Shown: in pieces, positions 30,901-42,642 of the stretch | Position numbering within the stretch: the stretch's first letter is position 1 | Layout of the letters: each line of letters begins with the position of its first letter | Source: Nannochloropsis salina CCMP1776 | Lineage: Eukaryota > Sar > Eustigmatophyceae > Eustigmatales > Monodopsidaceae | DNA: 64,000 bases | Direction of reading: 5' to 3' | NCBI GenBank assembly: GCA_004565275.1 | Contig: SDOX01000047.1 | Coordinates: forward strand, 52,813 to 116,812 | Made by a program: the position numbers and the translations under genes | The notes under the pieces: generated by a model | The model's input: only the letters and a program-made list of their open reading frames with translations | What the model was told of the DNA's origin: nothing | Database searches by the model: none

Positions 30901-33900
30901 GCGTGGACGACGGGGCTCCAGGCAGGCTCTGCCATCAGCCGCCGGAGCAAGCCCACGCTCTCTGACCACAGCTGGTTGCCGCCCGCGGCGAATCGTAAGC
31001 ACACCTCGTCTTCTTCCTCCTTCTCCTCCTCCGCCCCCCCTTCTGCCCCCACGGGGCTTGGAGGCCCGGTCTTCGCGTGGGGTGGTCGCACTTCCCATGG
31101 CAGGGAGGACGCTGCTCCCTCCATGAGCAGGCCAACTAAGGACGAGGCCGCCGACTCCTCCAGGGGGCTCTGTGCTCCCTCCCCTCGCCCGTCCCCTCGG
31201 CCTTCCTCATTGCTCCCGTCTTCCTCCTCCTGGTCCAACAAGAGGAGCGACTGCCCCCCATCCACGGCCCCTTCAGCCCCCCGGCCACGCCCTGAGCTCG
31301 CCCCTGGAACCCGAACTCGGAATTTGTCCGGGTCCACAGAGGGCAGGAGCTGGCGCAGCAGGCGGAAAATTCGACGTTGAGTGGAGGCCGACCCTGTCTG
31401 CAGTACCCCCAGCAACAAGCGTATCCACTTGGACCCCGTCAGCTGTTGTTGACAGGCAGGGGAGGCAGCGATAGACTGAAGGAGACCCAGAAGCCGGTGA
31501 CAGTACTGCTCGCTCGAAAGTTCCTGAGCCTCCTCCGCAGGCTCCTGGAGCAGCGCGAGCCCAGGGTGACGAGAACTCCCCCCCGTGTTGCCGTTGCTGC
31601 TGGCACCGCGCCCTCGAGAGAGGGCCGTAGTAGTGCTCGAGCTTGCGTGGCTCCCGTCGCTCCCCCGCGACGGCCCCCGGGACAAGGGGGGGGGGCGAGG
31701 AGGTGCCGCCACTGGAGCTCCTCGACGTCTCAGCGACGGGGTCCGTCCTGTCACATCCCCCGGCCATGCCTCCCCCTGACGCTCCTCTTCTCTTCTCAAG
31801 CGTCCGACATGACGTCCGTGTCCCTGGCGCCCGTCCTTCCACGAGGCCATCGAACATCCAGTTTCAGCGGCCTGACGCAAGGCACAGCGCAGTTCCGCGT
31901 GCAGCATGTCAAACAGAGAGGCGCTCAAAGGTCCCGAACCGGCGGAACCGCCCACCGAGGTCATCTCCATCCCCGGCGTTCTTGAGCCTTCTTGCCCCCC
32001 CGAAGCCCCCGCGGCGACCTGTCCCGCGAGGAGGTGCACCACTTTCAACGCCGCTCGCGCCACTCGGCTCCTCGCCGCCAGGAGCATTCTGTCTGCTGTG
32101 GCGAAGGCCCGCCGACCCGGTACCAAGCTCGTCGCTGCCACCTCGGTGACGATCGAGGTCGCGCGGGCGGGGACATCTGCCCTTATGTCCTGAAGCGCAG
32201 GCACGGAAAGAGCTTGTTCGTTAGGACGGTGGCGTTCGTTGGGGTCCAAGCCAGGCCCGGCACCCTCTAGGGCCGTGAAGAAGCCACTCGAGGTGGACCG
32301 AGGCATGCCCGTCTCCCCCGTCTCGCTTGCGTCTGGCATGGTCCCCAACACGTCCGCCAGGCTCTCCGGTGTCGTTCGGACCGATGCCGGAGGTCGAACC
32401 CGGTCCAGCAGGGTTTGGATGGCGCGAAAGATGCCGACGCGGGTCAGAAAGTCGTGATCTTCGGGTTGTATGACCAGGCCCCAGCCTTGTAGCGCCACTA
32501 TCGCCGAGTCGAGGTCACCGCTTAGCGCCGATCGTTGCAAGATCTCCGTGAGGAGTGTGTAGACCTGCTCAAAGGCATCGCGGACGCCGCGCTTCCAGTA
32601 GAGCCCTGCAGCCTCCAATCCGTCCATATAGTGGCCTGTGGACCGGTGGGACTGGAACGCCAAGCCGGCAGCTTGCGCACCCGGAAGGCTTCCTCCCCCT
32701 GTCATCCCCGCCCCATTCCCCCCGGGTGGAGTGGACTGATGGTGCCCGAAGAGCGACCCTCCCCCACTCTGCCACAGGGTATCGTTCAAAGAAAATGGAT
32801 CCAGGTGGCCCAGCAGAGCAGGCGCCAGAAATTGGAGGACAGAGGCGACGGCAGCCCCGAACGTCAAGGGGCGGTCCGTCCCGGGGGGGGCGGGAGGGCC
32901 CATTGAGGCAGTGGTCGCGCCCGAGACCGGCGCTGGGGGATGAAAGGAGCCCAGGAGGAGGACAAAGGCGCGGAGGCCGGCTGCCCGATCGAAGGCGGCC
33001 AGGGAAGTCCGGAGCAGTTCCTTACGCAGGGCCTCCATGTCACGAAGGCCGCATTCCAGGAAAGTGACGGCTTCGGCGAGGAGCTCCCCGGACCTGTCTC
33101 TGTCCTCAGCGTCAATGGGGACGCCGTGGGCATGGGTGGCCGCCGCGAGCTCCTGCGCGACGGCCTGAGCCGTTGTGCTGGGAAGGACCGAGAGGAGGAA
33201 CTGCGCCTTGTGCTCCAGTAGCCCGGCCATGGCAGGGAATGTGAGGCCCGTGGACTGCTTCTGCCGGACCGCCCACTCCACCAGACGCTGCGCCGCGCGC
33301 CAGATTTGTAGCAACGGCTCCGCCGGGCGGCTTGTCAGGGCGGAGTCTTCCTCCTCGCTTTCCCCCATACTATCCCCAGGGCGTTTCAACCGGTCCGCCT
33401 CGGACCAGACGCGGGGTAAGGCGCCCGAGTGCCGCAGTAAGGCCGCCAGCACCACCCGTCGGGCTACCTTCATGGGCTCGCCGGCCACCCGGGTGAAAGG
33501 GGATTCCCCCACGTGACGACGCACCCACTCATCCACTTCCCCTGCCAGTCCGCGCCCTTCCATCAAATCCTTGTAGAATGCCTCCTCTCCGGGAAACCAC
33601 ATCTCTCTTTTCTCTTTTTCCACCTCTTCATCCCCAGGCAACCGCATCACGGTAGCCTTCCACCACCCTTCGGCCCGACGGCCAGAGCTTGGCCGCAACC
33701 ATGACGCTTTCCCTTCTGCCCCCCCCAAGATACTGCCACGGCCCCCCCCGCCTTCGCTCGAAAAGGCTCGCCGTCTGGCATCTACAGCGTCTAACGTGGC
33801 ACGGAGTGGTAGGCCGGAACTCAGAAGGCGACTGCACCGCCAAGTGGCCAAGGACCTGAGGAGTACTTCGTCCGTCTCGCTGCTGCCCTGGGTCCGAGCG

Positions 33901-36900
33901 CTCTGTCCGAGCGAATCATCCATTTCCCCCACGGAAACACCCACCGGCCTACTCAAGCCCGGGCCCTCCCCTTGCGAGACCTCCATTGCCTCGACTTCCT
34001 TGCTCTCTTCCTCCTTCTCGTCACCCGCCGCATCGCTCTCCGTCTCCTCCACGTGACCCTCCTCCAGAGCGCCCTCCTCCATCTCCACATCTTCCTCTTC
34101 CGTCCTTCCCGACACCAGGTCCGCCGCAGACGCCGCCAGCGGAGGAATGGAAGCCACCGAAGCCCCATCCACCCTCCCGGCTCCCTCGTCCACACCAATC
34201 ATGACCGCACAAGCCAGCTTCCCGGCCAGAAGAGTCAGCATTACCTCAAGCCGGGCTAAGCAGGCGACCTCGTCGCCTTGCAACCGAGAGACCAAGGCAT
34301 CAGCGGGCTTTTCAGCCCCACTACCCCACAAGCGCGAAAGCCGCCGTCCCACTATATGCCCCCGGGTGGAGCTTCGGATGTCGCGGAAGGTGCCTTGGAA
34401 CGAGGAGCAATCCAAAGACAAGCGCCCTTCCACCAAGCAAGTTCCCCCCTGGAGCCAGGACTCGACAAGGCACAGGCGAGATCCCACCACTGCGCCCTCC
34501 ACGGTCACGCGCGAGATACTTCCTCGCCCCTGCCCGCGGACGACCTGCCGCGTCGAGCCCCCTGGACCAGGGCCTATAAGGCTGGAAGGCGGCGGAAAGG
34601 CGGAGGAGGAGGAAGGCTGAGGAGTCTCGGGGTCATGGTCACCGCTGTCGTCACGATGGCTGCCTTGATCCCCAGGGCCTGCCCCGCAGGAACGGCTGTG
34701 GAGCTCGAGGCAGTACTCTTGCGCGGGAATGGTATCAGCGGGGCCCGAGTGCATCTCCCACGTCCCGTCAATGTCTCCAAATAGCCTCCCTCCCCGATCC
34801 GCTTCGGTCGCGATCGCACCGGCCATAGACGTGGTGGTGCCTCGCTCCTTCCGGTTCAACCCTTTGTCCACGCGCTTCGCCAAGGAGGTCAGGTGGGGCA
34901 GCAGAGATAAGGCAAAGCTCCCTCCCCCCGCCGGCAAGGGTGGCAGTTGATACAAGGCCGCTGCCAAACTGGGAAGGAGGAGTCGCAGAAAAGGATGGGC
35001 CGAGACTTGCGCGTACTCTTCCACGTCCTGCCGGTCTGCCTCCTCCAAGGCATCCATCACGTGATGCCCGGCCCGCGCCAGCCCCAGGGCGTAAGCTTTG
35101 GTCGGGCCCAGCGCCCACGCCGCTCGGCGGGCCGCTAAGGCCACCTCGGGGTCCCTGCGCGTGTGGACATCACCCGCCAAGCCACCCACGGCCGAAGCTG
35201 GCAACAGGGTGACTTGATCGTGGCGCTGGTAGAGGCCGACGGCAGGGTACAGCGTCTCTCGAGGCAGCTTGTCGAATGCCACGCCCCAGTCCACACCTCC
35301 CCCACCAAAGGCACCCGCGCCCCCCCCGCCCATGCCGAATGAGAGGACACCCTTGTCAGTATCCAAACGCAATCGCACCAAGCAACGGGATCCAAACCCG
35401 TCCCCGTAGTCCCCTCGAACCTTAGAACGGTTGTGCCATAGGGCCTTGGTTCCGATCAAGCCCCATCCGTGCCGGTCTCCCCCGACATAGGTCTTGGTCG
35501 AGGCCTCAGCCGTCGCCACGCCCAAGAACACGTGCCCTTTCTCGCACCTATCCAAGCGGACGCACCATGAGTGCACGCCTGTGTGTGGCGCGAAGCCTAC
35601 CGAGCCCAAGGCAGACCCCCAAGCCTTGCTATCGCGCTGGGTGGCTGTGCGCCCTTTGTGGGACAGGACAATGTTCTCCGAGCAGCGGCGCGGGTCCAGC
35701 TCTAGCTGTGCCAAGTCCGTCTCCCGGCTAGACCAGAAGGCGAGGACGCCCAGCATCTGGGTCTGGAGGGCGGCGAGAAGACCCATCTTGGCGTAGGGAA
35801 GGGACGTGGGGCAACTCCAGAAGGAAAATTTACGCCCGCTGCCATCACTACGGCGTGGCAAAGCTTGTAACTGTTGGAGGAGAATTTCTAGTACCTCCGG
35901 AAGCTCTCTTTGCTCCCCTTTTCTGCTGCCACTTTTCACAAGCACTGTACTACTACCCTTTCCGCCGCTTTCTGCTTCGGCTTGAGATTCTAAAAGTGCC
36001 AATATGGAGGGAGGGACTCCAGCCTTCGCCTCCATGCCCGCCGATAACCCCTTTTCGTCAATGTCTTCCTCTTCCATGCCCTCCTCCTCTCTCAAACCGG
36101 GCCTGCCTGTAGCAACATCACCTTTGCTCGAGCCCTTGACGCTCTCTTTTTTAATTTCGGTCATGTCCTCTCCAATCGAAGCGGGAGGGACAAAAAAGTG
36201 TCGGACCATGTCAGGTTGTGCGTGACGGAGGCAAAGCTGCCGGAGCAGCTCTTCCCGCAATGCCGGACGCTGCAAGGGGCCTACCCGGCTCTGCTTCTTC
36301 TCGCGGCCTGCAAGCTTCTTCTTCCTGAGCGGTCGGAGCAGGGCAAGGAGGAGGCGTTGCCGTTGCGAGTGCCGTGGGTAGAAGAAATCCAAACCAGTGG
36401 CCCATGCGGCGACGGCCTTGCTCTGCACTTGGTGAGCAAGTGACGCGCCGGGGCCCGGGCCGGGCGGCCGCCCTTCCTGCGGCTCCTCCCCCTGTGGACC
36501 GAACGGCGGTGGTAGAACGGCGGCAGACTCGTTGAATATTGGTCTCCGTGGCGCCCCCCCGACGTCCGTTCCCTCCGAGGCCCAAGACCGGCCCTGGGTC
36601 CAGGCAGGAAGCGTGGCGAAAGCGGGCTCAAGGGCATGCATGAGGAACTGCTCCACCGTCATGCGCAGCCTGGTGACGAAGAGGGGAGAGGAGGCACCCG
36701 TCTTGGAAGAGGAGGGCTTGCCTCTCTTCTTCGACTTCCCGCCTTCCTTGCCCTCCGTCTTGGCGGCCGCCCCACCGGCCGTGGCCGTGGGGAAGGGAAG
36801 GAGGCCGGGGGGTGTGGCTTTCTTGCCGGCGCCGGTCCCCGTGTTGCGGGACGGGAGCGGCAAGGGGGCCCGCGCTACCTGGCCCAAGCCCAGAGAGTTG

Positions 36901-39864
36901 CCCAGAGCGGCCTTGGAGGCGTACGCGAGGTTGGCTTCCAGCAGGCTTAAGGTGGACAGGGCCGCCGCCTGGAGGAAGGTCTGCAGGCGTGTCTGGAGGG
37001 GGTCCCCGGCGTGGGCGGAGGAAGCGATAGGGCCCGCGGTGAGCGACCCGGCCCGCCGCCTCCCTGGCTCCCTGTCCTCCTCTCGCTCTGTCTCCACCCC
37101 CCAGTAGGCAGGGTCGTCGGATCCGGGGGGAGCGGCTGAGGCCATGGAAAACGTTGGGTCCCCGCTCAGAGGGCCTTCCTCCTCCATCTCCTCCTCCTCC
37201 TCCTCCTCCCCCCGGCCCTCCCTCGACAAGCGTGACAGGAGCTGCAGGAGGTCATCCAGCAGCGAGTGCAGGAGCATGAAGGTCAAAGGGTGCGGTTGAA
37301 AACTCTCCGGCGGCAGAGGCAAGCTGCCCCCGCCCTCCTCGTCCCGAGGGGTGCTCCCACTCCCCGTCCCGGCGCCTCGGGAGCGGGTGTTGCCCCCGCC
37401 CCCTGTGGCCGCGCACACGGTGCTGTCCTCCGTGCGCAGGAGAGCACATTTGAACGCCGAAGCCTGCTCGTCGAGGAAGCCCAACAGGGCCAGGATGGTC
37501 GCATCCAGGGGTACACCCTCCCCTTCCACGGAGGTCTCTCCCACGAACGCTGAGAAATGCTTCACAGAGCCGTTCTGCCAATAGCCCTGACCCCCTATCA
37601 TGGCCGGTGCCCTCTCCTCCACCCCTCTGTCGTCTTTTTCACCTCCCTCCACCCCCTCTACCTCCATCGGGCCCGCCTCCCCCATGCCCTCCTTCTGCTC
37701 CTCCACCTCCATCGCAGTCGCAGCGATTCCACCTTCTTCTGTCTTGCCCGGCCCCGTTTCTCCCCCAGGAATGCCGCCTTCCCTTTCCCCGCCGGCAAGT
37801 GACCCGCTGCTGGCCAAGGTCGCGGCCTCAGGGAAGGCAAGGGAGAAGGAGGAGGCGGAGGAGGAGGGAGAGCCCGCCTGCGCCGCCATGGACAACGCCA
37901 GCGCCTCTGTGAGCGTCGCCGCCTCCTCCTCCTCCTGTCGCGCGCGCAGCAAGGCATCTTCCTCCTCGATGCTCTCCCGGCTCCTCACCGACTCTTCCCT
38001 TGCCCCTCCCTTCCTTCCAAGTTCCTCTACTCCGGTCGCCTCCCGCCCGCCCGTCCCAGGGGCCCCGAATCCCGCCAGCCTTTTCCGCGCCCTGTCCGTC
38101 TCCTGGGCCCTCGCCCTCGCCCGCATGACCCGCCCCACCCACTCCGAGAAGGGGGGGGCACCATCACCGCCTCTGACCTGCCAAGATGAGGACAAGGGTG
38201 TGGAAACGCCGGTGGAAGCCGGGGGCGGATGGAAGAGCAAGCCGAGCACAGAGGCCACCTCTAGGCGGGCGCGCGTGCCGACGGCGGCGCCGGACTCCCC
38301 CCCGGACCCGAAAGCGGACAGGGGCGCCGGCGCACTGGGACTTGGAAGGCCAGGGGCGGCGTCTCCGTCCCGGGGCCCGACCACGCAGGCGCTGAGCAGG
38401 ACCTTGACCACGAGGAGAAGCGCTTGAGCGGAGCCGTCCACCACGGCCCTGGCGACCAGGAGGCCCGCCTGTCGGGCCCAGTCGGCGGCTTCCAGCGGCT
38501 CTGCGTGCGCGAGCGCAGAGACCTGCTGGCGCAAGGAGAAGGCAGCGGGTCGTAAGGGCGGTGCGGGGGAAGGCGAGGGCCCGTCGGCTTTCTCCCTCTC
38601 CCGCTCTCGGCCCACGCGCTTCCTGTGGCTGCTCCCGCCCTTCTCATTGCTCCCGCTCGACCCGCTGGGCCCCTCCATGGGCCGGGGCGGGGCGATCGGG
38701 GAGGCCGACCTGGAGGAAGAGCCACGAGCCAGGAGCGGGTGCGAGAGTAGGGCCCGGGCGAGCGCGGGGGAGGCGCTACGATGCAGGTCCTGCAGCAGCG
38801 CCTTGAAGAGGCGGGGGTCGAGGGAGAGCTGGGCGAGACGTGCTTGAGGGCTGGGCACGCGGGGGGGGAGGGGCGAGGAGGGGGGGGCAGTGGCTGGGGG
38901 CGCCGGGGGGGAGGGCCCGGGAGTGGANNNNNNNNNNNNNNNNNNNNNNNNNNNNNNNNNNNNNNNNNNNNNNNNNNNNNNNNNNNNNNNNNNNNNNNNN
39001 NNNNNNNNNNNNNNNNNNNNNNNNNNNCCTTCCTCCTCCTCCCCCCCCTCCTCGACTTCCTCCTCCTCCTCCTCCTCCTCTTCCTCCTCCTCCTCCCCCT
39101 TTTCCTCCTCCTCCTCCTCGCCATATCTCTTTCCCCCCCTTTCCCCGTCCGGTTCTTTCATCGCCCTTGACTCCTGGCCCTTCAGAGGAGGCGTCTCCCC
39201 GACCGCCGTGTCCCCGCCCTTAGGGGCCTCCACGGGATCCTGCTTTGGGAGTGGGCGCAAGACCGCGTCCAAGAAGTGCTCCACCACCGCGCTTTCCACC
39301 TGCGAACGATCAAGGCCCCTGTCTGTCTTTTCTTCCCTCCTGTCAAGGGGCGCAGGGGCGCTCTGCTGGCCGCCGAGCCGGGGCAGAGTCGGCGCCTCGG
39401 AGACGACGAGGCTGGGGGCAGGCAGCGTGGCGAGGTGTTCAAGGGCGAAAGGGGTCAGGAGGCCGTCTCTCTCGTCCGCGAGTCGGGCCAGCTCGTCCTG
39501 CGGGTGAGGGGCGTGGTGTGAGTCCGGCAAGGACGATGAGAGAGCTGTGACGTGAGGAGAAGGCCGGGGCCCGCAAGCAAAAGACGGTCTTGCATAATCA
39601 CCCACCAGGGCCTTGCCGTCTCAGGAGCCCGAGCATCCATGCCGCAGGCAACATAAACCACCCACAATAACAAGAGACAACGCATTGATTCGGATCGAGC
39701 AACTCTGCCAAGCACCCGACGGGACTTATGTATGCGTTCTCACGTACCATGATTCTACCAGTCCAATTCTTGTGTGCGAGGCAAGCGTCCACAATCTCAT
39801 CCAGGACCGGGCCATTCCGACTGCTGCCGCCCCCGTTACTGGTACCATTGCTCGACAACGACAT
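21942..39864 (-). CDS. Giant HECT-type E3 ubiquitin ligase with SPRY and UBA domains
   Basis: About 5,890 residues in two exons. Exon 1 (39,748-39,864) starts at ATG with MSLSSNGTSNGGG and ends TGRIM at a GTACGTGAG donor. A 250-base intron ends CACCCGCAG, and exon 2 (21,942-39,497, 17.5 kb) starts DELARLADERDGLL in phase. Domains by position: SPRY-like at 35,300-35,690 (HSWCVRLDRCEKGHVFLGVA); two UBA domains at 29,420-29,540 (MEMGFPKEWCQAALRRCGNN) and 29,190-29,310 (LEMGFPTRWCQKALAANHNN); SPRY at 28,600-28,960 (WYYEVLLRTAGCMQIGWCD); a MIB/HERC2-like segment at 26,280-26,400 (RRVRWANGETGVYRWG); SPRY at 25,290-25,690 (HYWEVKVEQEEIGSIFLGVA). The HECT domain covers 21,942-23,135 (KVRFLGEGVNDYGGPYRAIF) with the catalytic Cys in LPHAQTCFFSLSLPQYSSKE (codon 22,077-22,079). 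Long Glu tracts lie at 26,545-26,740. Architecture recalls HECTD4/HERC-type ligases. A 100-N gap at 38,928-39,027 interrupts it. Substrates unknown. Confidence 0.92.
26545..26740 (-). repeat. GAG/GAA triplet tract encoding poly-Glu in the HECT ligase
   Basis: On the plus strand this is almost pure CTC/CTT triplets; on the minus strand it encodes runs of 9-16 glutamates broken by Asp, Gln and RMNEDM. It separates the C-terminal SPRY/HECT part from the UBA part of the protein. Confidence 0.85.
38928..39027. other. Assembly gap of exactly 100 N
   Basis: A run of 100 N sits inside exon 2 of the HECT ligase gene and is flanked by G-rich and CTC-repeat sequence. The round length suggests a placeholder of unknown true size. 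100 is not a multiple of three, so frame continuity across it is not evidence that the two sides are correctly joined. Confidence 0.98.
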
Positions 39865-40414
39865 CAACAGTATGTGATCAACCTGTCCATGATTCAGATT
39901 AGGAGAACGAGTTGGGCATCGGAGGAGGAAGAGGTGAAAAGAAGCAATGCATGACCGACTTTGGAGCCCAGTCGCCAGGAAGTGCCCGCAACTTCACAAG
40001 GGCACCCGCTTCACGTCATCTGCACAACGAGGACACCGTGTGGACACATACTCGTACACATGTTTCAATTCACAGTGCCGGGGGGCGTGATCATAGAGAA
40101 AGGAGCCTCCCCGCCAGGTGGAGGGGCCCCTCCTTCTGCGTGAAGCCGCCAAATTTCTGTCCCTCCTGCCAAGTTCGCGAGTCCAACAAGGCGTGCCGCG
40201 ACGAGGATGGCGAGTGGATTGGTGTTTGCACGCGGGGAGTTGTGCCAACAGCGGTCAGAGTCTCGATTTTACAATGCCGTGGGTGTTGGTATCACACGTC
40301 TGGGGAGTCGAGCGGAGCGGATCGGCAAGTGGGTTCTTCCCCTCTCCCGTGCGTGCTCATAACCTTGTGAAGTCTTCGGAAAGGTCCGGGTCATAGGAAT
40401 CGAGGCCACTTACA
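39865..40414. promoter_or_regulatory. Divergent promoter region, HECT ligase / glycosyltransferase
   Basis: About 550 bases between two divergently transcribed genes. It must hold both 5' flanks. No clear TATA box or repeat was recognised; ORFs here overlap on both strands and look like chance. Confidence 0.35.
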
Positions 40415-41773
40415 ATGAATTTTCTATTCACCGTGCTCATTCATGCTTCTTATTATCTCGGATTCCCACTCAGGGGTTGGCTCTGCGGCATGCCTCATCC
40501 GCCGGGCGGAGACCGCACGCCTTGTACAGGAAAGGGGCGGTCGACAGTGTTGATAGCCGGCGTCTTGTGTGTAGTGGTCTATGTGGCAATAATCCATCCC
40601 TACAGTGTCCCATCATTGGGGTCGGTTGTTGCTCGCCCGCAATACGAGGCTCTAAGGCAAGCTGGCGGGAGCGCCGGCGGCGGGGGCAGGGGGGTTTACA
40701 CCGACTGCCTCAACACGGACACGCTCTTGCTCACGCCCACCGCGCCAGCACATCACGCCGAAAATGACAGCGTGGCGGGCCCGACGCGTCGAACTCCTCG
40801 GCCTATTCCCTTGCTGGCCACCAATCTGGACTACGACACGGAGGGTTTCCTAGGCCGCTTGCTCGACGGGTGGGCGAACGCCTCGGCTCGACACAAGCTG
40901 GTGGTTGCCGGGGGCTGCGACCCCAGCATGTTGAAGGCGGTGGAGTACGTACGGAGTCAGTACCCGGACGTGGCTGTCTTCCGGGAGCGGGAGGCGTTGG
41001 GTTGTGCTCCGGGCTGGAACCGGGCGTTAGACTACATGCTATACCACGAGGACGTGGAGTGGTGCTTGCTTTTCAACACGGACGTGTATGTACCGCCAGG
41101 AGCACTGGATACGCTGGCTAAGGAGGTGTGGGCGGAGTACGACCAGGACCCTCAATTCTGTCGGGGCTTCTTCAACGTGACGGCGGGCCCGGACGCGGTG
41201 GTCTTCGCTTTCACCCGCCACGGCCTACAAGCCCTAGGTCGCTTCGACGAGAACATCTACCCCGCTTACTACGAGGACCAGGAGATGGACCTGCGCCATA
41301 ACCGGTCGCTGGAGTGCACCTCCCCGCCCCGCCGCTTCGTGGCGGCCACCCTGCACCACGGGCGGCTGGGCAGTGCCGAGTACAAGAGCGGTACGTCCGT
41401 CCTCCGGGATCACTGGAGGCAGGAGGGGAAGCGGCAGCCCCGGGACTCGCAGCTGCGGAAATGGGAACGGGATCTGAGCAACCGGTTGGACCGGGGTTTC
41501 GTGTCCTCCCGCCTCTATGTGAGCGCGAAGTGGGGCTGCGACGCCGAACAGGAGCGATGTCTGTTCGCCCATCCCTTCAACAACCCGCAGCACCCGTTGT
41601 CGTACTGGCGCCTGGACTGGGCACGGCGCGAGTGCATTCTCAGGCAAGAGCGCCGGGTGCGTGCGTGCCGGTACATGCTGGAAGAGCCCGCGGGGTCCCC
41701 GTTCCCCTACCCGGAGGCCCTGGTCGAGGACAGGGGCGGGAGACGGACAGGCTTGCGGGGCTTCTGGAGGTGA
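40415..41773 (+). CDS. Type II membrane glycosyltransferase, GT-A (GT2-like)
   Basis: 452 residues from ATG 40,415. An alternative start at residue 26 (MPHPPGGDRT) leaves a short cytosolic tail before the single membrane segment (STVLIAGVLCVVVYVAIIHP, residues 43-62). That is the layout of a Golgi enzyme with its catalytic part in the lumen. The GT-A fold is indicated by the beta/alpha start RPIPLLATNLDYDT, the loop ALGCAPGWNRALDYML, the nucleotide-sugar/metal motif LLFNTDVYVPPGAL (NTD near residue 221), and the acceptor segment RFDENIYPAYYEDQEMDLRH, where ED-x-E/D is typical of GT2-type catalytic bases. Cys residues in the C-terminal part (KWGCDAEQERCLFAHPF, ECILRQERRVRAC) suggest lumenal disulphides. 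Donor and acceptor sugars cannot be deduced. A single exon. Confidence 0.75.
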   Translation: MNFLFTVLIHASYYLGFPLRGWLCGMPHPPGGDRTPCTGKGRSTVLIAGVLCVVVYVAIIHPYSVPSLGSVVARPQYEALRQAGGSAGGGGRGVYTDCLNTDTLLLTPTAPAHHAENDSVAGPTRRTPRPIPLLATNLDYDTEGFLGRLLDGWANASARHKLVVAGGCDPSMLKAVEYVRSQYPDVAVFREREALGCAPGWNRALDYMLYHEDVEWCLLFNTDVYVPPGALDTLAKEVWAEYDQDPQFCRGFFNVTAGPDAVVFAFTRHGLQALGRFDENIYPAYYEDQEMDLRHNRSLECTSPPRRFVAATLHHGRLGSAEYKSGTSVLRDHWRQEGKRQPRDSQLRKWERDLSNRLDRGFVSSRLYVSAKWGCDAEQERCLFAHPFNNPQHPLSYWRLDWARRECILRQERRVRACRYMLEEPAGSPFPYPEALVEDRGGRRTGLRGFWR

Positions 41774-42642
41774 GGGGGGGACGCGAGTCGGTGGAGGGCG
41801 TGACTGATGTTCGACGGGGAAGGGGGCCCCAGCGCGGGAGGGGGGGAGAGAGACAGGCGAGTATGGAGTAGGTGGGATGGGCGGGATGTCTACTTAACCC
41901 GGAGAAAGCACTGCATAGGAGACCTATGCCGGCAAATGAAACGAGTAGGGTCGTTGCGACGTTGAGGCATGTGTAAAATGTGATCAGTGGTAGAAAATTA
42001 ACAAAAAGTGCATATCACTGGCCTGGCCGCGAGTCTGTGGTCTCCGAACCCTTTTATTTCCGATCCTCGAATGCCCTTTTGCTCGGTCCACACGCCATCG
42101 CATTTTCCCGCAAGGCTCTTTCATTCCATGCGTTTTCCCTCCAAATCTTCCCCCGCACTTCTCCATCTGCCCGGCCCAAACCTCCTGCCCTCGAGCTTAG
42201 TAAGGTACACAGGTCTGTGGTCGTCTTCCCCTGCGCGTCCCGATCTTTGCCTCCCTCCTCCAGCGCCTGCCGGTCAAACAAACGCCAGGGATGAAGAAGC
42301 GTGCGCACAAGAGCATGCCCTACCGGCAAATTAATCACATGGTAAGCTGGCAAAATGATCCCCTACCTTTCCCTGTTCCCTTGCCGTCTCAACTTCTTCC
42401 CTCTCTACTGAAACAAGGAGCACCGCCATGTACGTCGACGAGCCCTTCTAAATTCCGCCTGTCGCGCATCGCTAGCTGCGCTCTATCTCCAATTTCTTTC
42501 ACTGTCAACACTGCTATCCCTGACCACGCTCTGTTCCGCCTCTTGTTCTCCGTGTCGATTGATACGGCTCTATACACTGCCCCGTGTTGCTCGTCGCAAT
42601 TCCTGTCTCCCCCGCGCGCCATTCCCAGCCCTCTTTCCCGCC
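41774..42642. other. Convergent spacer, glycosyltransferase / DUF2358
   Basis: 3' flanks of two convergent genes. Short ORFs on both strands show no recognisable protein. No repeats or RNA genes seen. Confidence 0.4.
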
